From Ligustrum vulgare (lineage: Eukaryota; Streptophyta; Magnoliopsida; Lamiales; Oleaceae), in contig OY743189.1 of NCBI GenBank assembly GCA_963555705.1, positions 6,961,501-7,025,500 of the forward strand: 64,000 bases of DNA. Reading direction: 5' to 3'. The translations under genes and the position numbers were made by a program. Below, one piece after another: positions 55,047 through 64,000 of this stretch (positions within the stretch are counted from its first letter, which is position 1; each line of letters begins with the position of its first letter). The notes beneath the pieces were generated by a model. The model saw only the letters and a list, made by a program, of their open reading frames with translations, searched no databases and was not told the origin of the DNA.

Positions 55047-56744
55047 TGTTAAGTGCATTTTTATACACTTTTCATACCTTTAAATTAGCATATTTTGGAA
55101 CATCTTGAGCAAATATCTACTAATTTATGCATATTTTATGTTTAAATAGGTTAATATCCAAGTTTGAGGCCAAAAACCACAAAAGAAGTGCAGATTACGC
55201 TGAAATTGGAAGTTTGGGGACCATTTTGTCACTTCCGGGAAGTTTTGGACAAGCCGCGCAATTAATCGAGGGACCAAATTGCAAGATTTCAAAAGTTGAA
55301 GGGCCTAAAGTGCAATTTTAGAAGGACATATTTGAAAGAAATCTGAAAAGTTGGGGACTAAATTGCTCAAGATTAAAAGATGGAGGACTTAATAGCAATT
55401 ACGGAAGGGACTTAGCTGCAAAAACACCCTCCAGCTGAGCCACGAGATCGCGTGGCTCGAACCAGGTCGCGAACGCGACTTGGACCTCAAAACGGACCCG
55501 AGACTAGGATGCTGCCGAAAAAACCACCGCGCGATTGCTCGATGTTTACCGCGCGCGATCGTGCGGTTGTAAAATAAAAAAAAGAAAAGAAAAGAAAAAA
55601 CTTTCGGGCCGGACCGAGTCAACCCGGCCGACCCGGTTCGGCCCAAATAGCTGTTTTTCGCGGATCTAAGAAATTTTTAGGGTTTTTGGATGATTTTTAG
55701 GGTTGTATAAATTGAAAAGATCAGATTTTTGAGGAGAGTGGTGTAAGTTCTTGCCTCTTTAACTTTCTTTTGTAATTTTCATCTTGATTTTTATACTTTT
55801 AATGCAATGTTAAGTTAATATTTTTATGTTTAGTAAAATTATTGTGCATTTAAGTTGTTTATTATTGTTGGGCTTTTGATTATTGTTATTTTCTCATATT
55901 TCCATCAAGAGGGTCATTTATTTCTTATGCATTTAATGCTTTGTATTTGAGTTGTTAAAGATATTAATGGTTGATAAAGAAACTTGATTCAAAGTGAATG
56001 ATTCTTGGGTTTTCACTTCAAGAACTTTACAAAAAGGGGAAGTTTCCTTTATTCTCTTGTTTTTAATCTTTATTTTTAGTATTATTCATATGTTTATGTT
56101 GTTTGTTAAATATTGTTGTTAGTTTATTATGGGTTAATGTTATTGTGTTGGAATTTTTTTACTAGTTTATTTTTATTTAAGCATTTTAAATAGTTTTTAG
56201 ATTTTGGGTATTTATGTTTACATGTTTATGATTATGAATGTTGTTTTAGGTTTTTGTAACTTTTAAATGTTTGTTACCAATTTAAGATGTCATTGGAATT
56301 TACTACACAAGTTAGGTAATTTTAAAATTGCCCATGTAATTTGGTTGATTAATTAACTACCACTAATTGATTTGAAAAGAAGAAATTAGTATAGTTATGA
56401 AAACTATATTCACTTTGTTTTATGTTATGTAATTTGTTTCAATTATCAAGTTTATGTTTTCATTAAAGTGTTTAGATTAATTAGTTCTATTCTAAGTTTT
56501 ATGTTGTTATCTATTTGCTTTAGTTAACTAGTTTACATATTGCCATATTTCTTATTTGTGTCACTTAGTTAGTAATTCACCAAAAACCATATTTTTATGT
56601 TATTTGACTTTTCTTTTAAAATGAAATCAATAATTTTAGTTACATATCAATCAATCCTCGTGGGTACGATAACCCGGACTTCTCTAGTCCACTTTACTAC
56701 TTGAACGCGAACCGTGCACTTGTGGTATACGATTTTAGCGAACA
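55047..56744 (+). mobile_element. Solo LTR of Athila/Tat type, target duplication ATTAT
   Basis: 1,698 bp, TGTTAAGTGCATTTTTATAC to AGCGAACA. ATTAT flanks it exactly (55042-55046 and 56745-56749). The start (TAAGTGCATTTTTATACACTT) and end (GTCCACTTTACTACTTG, GTGCACTTG, GCGAACA) are typical of plant Athila/Tat-like LTRs. A GC-rich block at 55430-55640 carries CCACGAGATCGCGTGG, CGCGCGATTGC, CGCGCGCGATCG and GGCCGGACCGAG. No internal retroelement sequence follows, so it is a solo LTR. Confidence 0.88.
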
Positions 56745-58372
56745 ATTATCTCTACTCTAAGAGAATTCATTTGTTACATATGGCTTTAGTAGTGTGTAGC
56801 TGCAGTTACCTCAGGATTCATTCGCATATCAAGAGGCCCATCATTGAGCACACTAAATTCTCTTTCAGAATTGTTTACCTGCAATCCACTAGTGTGTTAA
56901 AACATAAATCTTATAAACATATTGTTAAGGAAGTTCATATTGCCGCAACAGCAAGTAAACGGCATAGAATTTCACTTACAACCACCTTTTATAGGACAGG
57001 TAGAAAACCGTGGCAATGAAGTTTGTGGTAAGTGGCTAATTTCACTATTTTGCAACCATCCACCAAATGTGTGGAGCCTAATTACACTAACTTTTGTTTT
57101 AAAAAATGCTCCTTCCATTCACGACTGCTTATAGGGCACAAGTAAGTTGAAAACACTAAAAAGAAACTCTCCAACTCTCTACTTCCTTTATTTCTATTTT
57201 AAATTGGAGCATGGAGACTTTTGAAAAGAGAAACAATCAGAAAAAATTCTACCTAGTTTCCATTTCCTCAACAGCAACCTGTAATGTACTATAAGCAGCT
57301 ACAATAACAATTAAAATCCAACACCCAACTGAGTATAAAAATTGTTAATAAACTGGGTATGTCAATTTAAATACAAAAAAAAAAAAAAAAACCCCCACTA
57401 AATAATACATCCACTATTTCACCACAGCACAGCATCAAGTGAACATTAGAATGGTCAATTATTATAGTATAGGTGTTTGCTAAACCATTATTGATAAGGA
57501 AAAATAATAACAGCACAATGTACCAAACAATGCAAATTACCACAGTAATGTAACTTATTTCTAGTTTCTGTAATAATTTCAATAATATTGAATCCATTGA
57601 AGTCATTTATAAGAAAGTCCAACTGAGCTCAATTTAGTGTATTACAAATGGCTGACCAATAATGGAGATATTGCAAGGAATATTAGAATGATTATCAGAC
57701 CTATCAATGTTGCTTTTTCATATTCAAATACCACATATTGAAATTTATAAGCACAAACCAAACCCAGCAAAAAAAAAAAAATCAGTCATGAAGTTCCTTG
57801 CTGTCCATCTAAAAGATTTCCACAGGAATTGATACCATCAATACGAATCAAATCCTTAGAGACCAGAAATATCACGACCCCAAAAATCACATAACTGAAT
57901 TATCATTACTCAAGTTGGAATATGGAACGAAAATCTACCTCGAAGAAAAATAAAGAAATACCAGAAAAAAAATTGAAAATATGAAAAGGAAGCATTGCAT
58001 ACTTCATCGGCGGCGGTTGGACTGCGTGCTAGGTGGTATTTTGCGTGAGATGGAGGACGAAGACCGGCTGAGAAGACGGAGATGATAAGAGCGGCAAGAG
58101 AGGTTGGAGTCATCTGTGTCCTTTGCCCCAACGTCTGACTCTTCCTTTTTTTTTGGATTGATTACTGTGTTTTGGAGAGAGCCGCGTTTTGGTAAATTTG
58201 TAGACAAAACATCCAAACGATAAATAGTCGTTTTGGGTTTTATGTAGACTTTTTTTTTTTATTTTGGAAAACTAGTTTCTGAAAATAGGTAAAGTGAACG
58301 AGTTTTGGAAATTTTCAAAAATCGAAAATTCAAAACAGCCTCAAAACGGAAAAGAGAACGGGGCCTCGTTTT
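56745..58372. other. Foreign sequence inside the chromovirus pol, right part
   Basis: The continuation of the unrecognised insert. On the minus strand a frame from 58131 to about 58015 encodes TSLAALIISVFSAGLRPPSH followed by AKYHLARSPTAADE and then GTATGC, which looks like a first exon ending at a splice donor. The protein is not recognised. The right end (AAAACGGAAAAGAGAACGGGGCCTCG, about 58343-58368) resembles a MITE terminus, but a matching inverted end was not found at 54404. The nature of the whole insert is open. Confidence 0.35.
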
Positions 58373-59136
58373 TTTAGCCATTTCTGGCGTAGCTTGTGGA
58401 AAATGGTGAATATGTCTCTGAATTTTAGTAATGCATATCACCCGCAAACAGATGGGCAGACAGAAGTGGTAAACCGTTCTTTGGGGGATTTTTTATGCAA
58501 TCTTGTTGGGGATAATATTCGCTCATGGGATCGTTGCCTCAGTTAAGTAGAATTTGCTCATAACCACACGGTCAATCGGAGTACAGGCTTCAGTCCCTTT
58601 CAGGTAGTGTACAGCTTACTGCCTCGTGGTCCAGTTGATCTCCTCATTTTTCCCAGTAAAACTCGACCGCATGGTCGTGCTACGGATTTTGTAGACAATA
58701 TTAAACTAATACATGAACAGACCCGTGCCAAACTTTTGGAATTGACCGCACAGTATAAGCTGCGAGCCGACGTGAAGCCCGTGATGTTGAGTTCGACGTG
58801 GGGGATTTTGTATGGGTGGTTATGCCGCGGGAACGCTACACAGCACATTAATACAACATACTGTCGGCGAAGAAAATTGGACCAGTTGAGATCATTGAAA
58901 AGATTAACCCAAACATTTACCGTTTGAAACTATCGAGCCATATTCGCACTGCCGATGTGTTTAATGTCAATCATTTGATACCTTTTGTTGATGATTCTTC
59001 TTCTGATGACATTGACTCCGATTTGAGGGTGAATCGCACTGACCCCGGAGAGGATGATGGCAAGCAGGAGGATGGAATACAAGACCAAGCAGCAGCATTT
59101 CTGGACAGCTGGGAGCGGAAAAAATTATTAGACTGA
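58373..59136 (+). pseudogene. Chromovirus integrase C-terminal part
   Basis: Frames on the plus strand encode SNAYHPQTDGQTEVVNRSLG (containing the third catalytic residue Glu), then VEFAHNHTVNRSTGFSPFQV, PRGPVDLLIFPSKTRPHGRA and finally KLSSHIRTADVFNVNHLIPF, the typical C-terminal end of plant Ty3/gypsy integrase. A stop (about 58542) and two or more frameshifts break it. The final TGA is 59134-59136. The integrase core with its first two Asp residues is missing between 54403 and 58373. Confidence 0.8.
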
Positions 59137-59396
59137 GGTGCCAACTTCAAATGGCCATAACTTTTACATACAGTGTTTGTTTTTGGGGCCATAAGTACTT
59201 TTTGGAAAGGTCTCGACGATCCGGATGGGACTCATCGCTTTGCTATGATGTATAATGGATTTTGGCCGTTTGAGGACGTTTGCTATGTAAAAACTACCAT
59301 TTTTTTATTTTTGTTATTTATTTTTGAACTTTATGTTGTTATTTCAATTTGGCCCAATCATATAGTGGGCTTAGGGTCCACTAGGGTTATTATTTA

Positions 59397-60358
59397 GGGA
59401 AAATTGCACTGTACACTACAAAAAAATCACTAAACTGATATATATAGCTCAGACCAGAGAAAATTGAAAAATACATTCCACTGCTGGCTCGTGTTCTTCG
59501 ACTGCTTCCACTACTTGCTAGTGTTCTTCGGCTACTTCCCCACCGAACCACCACCACCCCAACAACACGCCACCACCGAACTACCACCACGACACCACCA
59601 AACAACGACCGACCACCTTTCTAACACAGCGTCAGAGCGCTCGTGGCTTCGTCTAGCAACGTTATCTCTATTTTTCTTAAGAAAGCTTGAGCTATGGTGA
59701 TTCTTTGCCTCCGTATTCCCGACAACTAAACTCCTCTCTCCACGAAAAATGTTTTATAGCCATCGATTATGGCAATTCTTTGTTGCTTCGATTATCTCAA
59801 CTTATGTGGCTAACTCGCAATGTTTTCATAAATGGTTAAATCTTCCAGTTTCATTGATAGGTGTTAATTTTCAGATGATGGGGATATAGATTCGATTAGG
59901 GATCGAGCAAAAATGTCTGCAATTTTGCGTGGTCGTAGTGGTCTTGCTCTCTCCAGGTGGAGGTGATGGTGTTGAGAAGGTAGTGGTTGTCGTGGTGGTG
60001 GTCGGTGGTTGTGGTTATGTCTTGAGAGGTTGTGGTGGTGATCGTCGGTGGTTATGTTATGTGTTGAAACAAAGTATCATAAAAGAAGGATAAAGTTTCA
60101 AGCTGTGATATTACAATTTCCCCCAAAGTATCATAAACATTTGATAAAGTTTCAAGGTATGATACCAAAAATTTGAAGTATCATGTTGTGATACTTTAAA
60201 AGTATCATACGATACTTTGAAAGTATCACAATATGATACTTGTGAAAAACATTATTTTTCAAAAAAAAAAGAAAAAAATGAAGTATTTTTCAGTTATTTT
60301 GAAAATGAAATAAGTTTCGATTATGATACCAAAAGTTAAGTATTTGTGCAAATGTCCC
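59397..60358. mobile_element. Mutator-like non-autonomous element, 9-bp target duplication
   Basis: The ends GGGAAAATTGCAC and GTGCAAATGTCCC are inverted repeats (11 of 13). TATTATTTA flanks exactly on both sides (59388-59396 and 60359-60367), the 9-bp duplication of Mutator-superfamily elements. The interior (about 962 bp) has no transposase. It includes a GGTGGT-rich block (about 59960-60055) and an array of GTATCAT/ATGATAC motifs. The Thr/Pro-rich ORF at 59464-59700 has no domain. Confidence 0.82.
60065..60340. repeat. Array of GTATCAT/ATGATAC motifs
   Basis: At least ten copies of AGTATCAT, GGTATGATACC or their inverses lie in the 3' part of the Mutator-like element, including a tight palindrome GTATCATACGATAC at about 60201. 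Placement next to the 3' terminal repeat suggests subterminal protein-binding sites, but no function is known to me. Confidence 0.7.
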
Positions 60359-60486
60359 TATTATTTAAGTACTTTGCGTCCAATTGTAGGTTTTTGGTTG
60401 ATTTCGAACAAAAGAATCATTCTCTTTCAAATTGCAATCTGTGTTCTATTGATTTGTGGAAAATTTCGTAGGTGCGACCTACATCA

Positions 60487-61741
60487 ATAATATTCGTAAC
60501 AATTCTCGAATTAACAAATACATGTAATCAATAATGCAATTTCATGTTATGCATTGAGAGCATAAATATGCACATTTATCCAATTAATATCATGCATCAT
60601 AATATCACAAATTAACCATTTTCAAAAATATTATCAAACATAATTGGAGTTCGAGACAAATCTCAATAAAGTCTGAATGAAAATAATCCTTAGTTCAATT
60701 CACATCATCGGTTCAAGATAATCCCAACAAATGAGAAATTAACATCTAAATGCCCAAGCTCCAACTTATATTTAATTATGTCCCAAAAGCATTGACGCTC
60801 TATGTGTTCTATCAGGTTTTCGATCCATTTAACAATTTTGATAAGCACGTAGCTTCTAAATAGTTTATACACATAGTATTTTTCTTAATATATTTAAATG
60901 TGGATAATAATAGCCATATCGTTCCGAGCACGAAAAGTGAGAACGTGTCGTAATGGATCACACAATCAAGTCAAAATCCAACCCTACTCAAGAATGTGGG
61001 AATTTGCAATTTAATTTATACTCCAACCTTACTCAAAAAATGTTCAAAATTTAATTTATACTCCAATTTGCAATTTTCAAAAAATAATATCCCATGATAT
61101 TATTTACACTAGAGTAATAGCGAGTCAATATGTAATTTTGAAAACTGGACTATCAAGGACCAACCAATAATTTTTAAAATCCATAATATTCTAGGTCCAA
61201 TAGAAAATTTACGAAATCTTAGAGACAAATATGCACTTTTCAAAAATTTGCAGGAGCTTATATGGTATTTCAAATTTTCAGGGATATATCTGAAATATTT
61301 TTAAAGAAATTAGGACTGATATGGAATTTTCAGATTCTCAAGTTCCAATCTAAAACATTTCGAAATTTCAGGACCAATCTAAAGTTTTAAACAAATTCAA
61401 TGATCAACCTGAATTTTACACAAATTTAGTAACCAATTTGAATTTTACGAAAACTCTGTGACTAATCTGAAATTTTCATACATTTAGAGGTCAAACTGAA
61501 CAATTTCAGAATTATAAGCTCAAAATTGGCATTTTTCCGAATCACAAGGACCAATCTGAAAATTTTCAGACTTACAAAATAGCCCCCTTCACCAATTTAG
61601 CAGAAACATATAATAAAATTTTTGGATTCCTCTCCAAACTTAAACATGCCATAAATTTTGGACGCGTAAATCTTAAAGTGACACTATTAGTGCTTTAACC
61701 TTTACTTAAAACAAAAATAAGCCAATATTTATCATATATAT
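60487..61741. repeat. AT-rich stretch with degenerate tandem motifs
   Basis: No gene. From about 61180 to 61600 a degenerate unit of roughly 35-45 bp recurs about ten times, with the core GACCAATCTGAAATTTT and variants (about 61310, 61374, 61398, 61431, 61468, 61551). Such reiterated tracts are common in non-coding parts of plant gypsy LTRs and leaders. Family unassigned. Confidence 0.55.
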
Positions 61742-62545
61742 TGATGAGATTCAAAGCGCAGAAGAAACACCGGAAAGTTCCGAACTCAGGTTGTGGTTGG
61801 ACAGATGAATCATGATCCGATATTCACGACGCGATGGCTCAACAATGCGGAATAAAGAACCACGACTTTCGAAACGCCACAAGGATTTGCCAAATCTCCT
61901 TGATAAGTCTCTGATTTGAACGCCACAAATATTCTAGTAAATATTTGACAAGTTCGATATTTAAACGCCACAAGAAATATTCTTGATAAGTTCGAAAAAC
62001 ATATAAATCCACCTATAACTTTTATTGAATCCTCAATAAAAACTGTTTTAATCAAAATCAAATCTACATTACAATGAATGAAAAAAGCATATAAATAAAC
62101 AAAATAAACCTAGCCGCTAATTTACTCAAAATAGAATTCTAATTAAACTAGAATACTAAATTAGGAAAATAACCTAAAAACCAAAAAAGGAAACTAAATA
62201 ATTAAAAATCCACAAAATCAGGCCCCTACTCAATTACGGCCGTAAATACCGGGCTTACGATCGTAAGCCCTTCTCTGGTCCAAAATTAATACCGCAGTTA
62301 CGGCCATGACGAATTTGATTACGACCGTAAGTCACGTTCTGCCCAAAAATTGCGATAACTGTGTAAGGCAGTAATTCCAACGGTTACGGCCGTAAAAGGC
62401 ACTCTGCTTAATTTTCTGGTTCTTTTCGACATGATTTGATCTTCAAAGCTCGTCAAACCTGCTGAATTCTTGTTTTGGCTTGAATATTTAAATTTTCCCG
62501 TCAAGCCTGCTATGATTCGTATTATCGAGGTTCTGGATCACATCA
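61742..62545 (-). repeat. 3' LTR (minus strand) of the TGATGTGATCC family
   Basis: On the minus strand the LTR starts TGATGTGATCC at 62545, immediately after the polypurine tract TTAAAGAAGGAGGG (62549-62562 on the plus strand as its complement), and ends GAATCTCATCA at 61742. It matches the solo LTR 53235-54136 in reverse orientation (for example CTTGTGGCGTTTCGAAA, GCGTCGTGA) and carries five ACGGCCGT-like palindromes at about 62236-62395. It is 804 bp. Confidence 0.82.
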
Positions 62546-64000
62546 TACCCTCCTTCTTTAAGATGATTCGTCCAGAATTATAGCTTTGTTCATGAATGTA
62601 ACTGCTCCCCCTGGATCAAACGGAAAATTTCTCCTGCCATTGCACATGATCAACCAAAAATATTCTGCAACGGGGGTCACGTGAATGGCTTGAAGTTGAA
62701 ACACCTCTAGACATTGGTGGTGTTGCCCAAATTTCCACGTACCATTAACCTGCAAGAAAGAATTAAATAGAACGGGGAGGGAAATGTTAGGTTCATGAGG
62801 TACAAGGTATGGATCATTGTATTCATGAATTATCACCGTCAATTCCACCTTTTGAACCACGAGGCCCTTCTCTTCACCTCTTTCTCCTTTTGCAACTTCT
62901 TGCTCACCCCCCTCTATCTCTTTTCTCTCAAGCTCGGTTACTTCATCTAACTCAAGATTTTCTAGCTCATCCACCTATTCAATTTTTTTTCTTTCAAATT
63001 CAACCACATCTTCTACCTCTACATTCGTATCACCATGTTCGCACACTACCTCATCACTATCCAAATGTTGATCTACCAATTCAAAACCCAAATTTTGAAC
63101 TTCTACCCTAACTTCTAATTCTTCATCAAATTTTGGAGTTTGTTCACCTAACTCCACTTTTTCAATTCCTACCACAAAGTTCGGGGTTTCTTCAACTAAT
63201 TTATGTCTCAAGCCTCTCTCCTTCTTTTCAACTTCCATATCCCGAGGCTCGACATGATTTTCACTCTCTTCTAACCATCTAATTACTGCCTTTCGTTTCT
63301 CCTCCTTCCTTTGTAATTTAGCTAAATATTTTATTTCCTGCCTCCCGTTCACACCTCAATTTTTCCTCATAAATTTCCTTTTGAATCTTCAAAATTGCCT
63401 TAGGATCAATCTCGACTCCTCTCTTAACCCCAATTCCATCTCAAGGTTTAGGATCACGCCTATAATGACTCTCATCACTACGATTTGCTTGAGATCGCCC
63501 CTTTTTAAATTTCCCCTCACTTTCATCTAGTTTATCCAACCTTATCAAAGCATCATTCAAAAATCTCCACATACGATCTTTATCATTATCATTCCCCCTT
63601 CTAGATGGATATTTTTCTTAAAAATTGGACATTATAGAATTTATGTGGAACGGGATGGAAAAGAACAATAAACAAATGATCAAGAAATTCAAGAAAGTGG
63701 TTCTTGAATGGACTCTCTCTTTTTTTTTTCTTTTTGAATTTTGGATGAATTTTCGGAATAAAATAAATAAAAAAAATCTTTTTTTTTATAAATCCGAAAA
63801 TTCGACAACGAACACGACAAAACAAACGGAACTTAATTCTGAAAGAATTAAGCAAAAAAACACTTTTGAAATTTTTTTTGGAACGATTTTCTAGATTAAA
63901 GACTCAACAAACTCAAGAACAAGAAGAACGCAAAAAACTGAAAATAAAACACTCAACAAGATATGAATGATTTTTATGAGACTCGATGATAAACATAAAA
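62546..64000 (-). mobile_element. Interior of a minus-strand LTR element, running off the window
   Basis: The sequence upstream (minus sense) of the PPT belongs to the same element. Its 5' LTR lies beyond 64000. It contains one broken protein-coding region (next entry) and AT-rich leader (about 63610-64000). No protease, reverse transcriptase or integrase is seen in the 1.4 kb between leader and PPT, so it appears to be a non-autonomous derivative. Confidence 0.6.
62558..63598 (-). pseudogene. Charged gag-position ORF of the right-edge element, broken
   Basis: Three minus-strand segments form one degraded ORF: about 63598-63345 (DRMWRFLNDALIRLDKLDES), 63352-62975 (EIKYLAKLQRKEEKRKAVIR, then a Glu/Val-rich stretch) and 62974-62558 (MDELENLELDEVTELERKEI to PFDPGGAVTFMNKAIILDES). 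Frameshift near 63350 and stop at 62975-62977 separate them. The protein is highly acidic and basic with probable coiled coil. It ends 13 bp before the LTR. I do not recognise a domain. Its position and charge would suit a gag-like or accessory protein, but that is inference. Confidence 0.45.

Larger units (their letters stand above)
59134..60486 (+). mobile_element. Chromovirus 3' LTR, split by a Mutator-like element
   Basis: After the pol stop, the sequence GTGCCAACTTCAAATGGCCA and following text are of the type found at the start of Tekay/Del-like LTRs. The likely end is ACCTACATCA at 60477-60486, with the Mutator-like element 59397-60358 inserted inside. The left end is uncertain, because TGAGGTGCC at 59134 is only a partial inverse of the right end. 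Without the insert the LTR would be about 380 bp. Confidence 0.45.

Noticed and set aside
59464..59700. Captured gene in the Mutator-like element
   Set aside because: The frame is low-complexity Pro/Thr/His with no recognisable protein similarity or splice structure.

Overview
The window is a gene-poor, transposon-dominated stretch of an angiosperm (eudicot-like) nuclear genome. The reasons are one long single-exon plant U-box gene, a small plant-specific PMEI/invertase-inhibitor gene family, and many plant-type LTR retrotransposons, CACTA, hAT-like, Tourist-like and Mutator-like elements in AT-rich spacer. No organelle, bacterial or CRISPR-like content was seen.

Left part (1-20.6 kb): tandemly duplicated Athila/Tat-like LTR debris (0.5-2.4 kb); a hAT-like MITE (2.8-3.25 kb); an intact PUB30/31-type U-box E3 ligase gene (4242-5582); a retroposed 3' cDNA fragment with a 17-bp target duplication (6.1-6.35 kb); a broken PMEI copy (6.57-6.77 kb); a second hAT-like MITE (7.4-7.86 kb); an 869-bp-period duplication of LTR ends (8.6-10.2 kb); a broken CACTA transposase on the minus strand (10.3-12.25 kb); LTR debris with a SINE-like head and a 2 x 226 bp tandem repeat (12.7-17.2 kb); a rearranged Copia gag (17.6-18.5 kb); and an intact PMEI/invertase-inhibitor-like gene (18883-19434).

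Middle (20.6-48.6 kb): two related Tat-lineage Ty3/gypsy elements. Element A (20595-33263) is nearly complete: LTR, PBS, leader tandem repeats, gag-PR-RT-RH-second RNase H-INT, a spliced antisense gene, PPT, and a 3' LTR with an internal duplication. Element B (38205 to an assembly gap at 46915-47114) sits inside a pol-less Copia element (36137-48582, target duplication GATGG). That Copia element itself split a matrixin-like metalloprotease remnant. A Tourist-like MITE and another PMEI fragment lie between A and the Copia element.

Right part (48.6-64 kb): a second PMEI pseudogene (49993-50557); a degenerate Copia gag-PR-INT fused to a chromovirus pol fragment; two solo LTRs with perfect 5-bp target duplications (CTTTC, ATTAT) interrupting that pol; a Mutator-like element with a 9-bp target duplication (TATTATTTA) in the chromovirus 3' LTR; and, at the right edge on the minus strand, the 3' LTR and internal part of another element. 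That last LTR is of the same family as the first solo LTR and carries repeated TTACGGCCGTAA palindromes.

Only two host genes look intact (the U-box gene and one PMEI-type gene). The four PMEI copies scattered across the window indicate an ancestral local gene cluster later pulled apart by successive transposon insertions. All coordinates were read by eye. Repeat edges are exact where a target duplication is quoted and approximate elsewhere.
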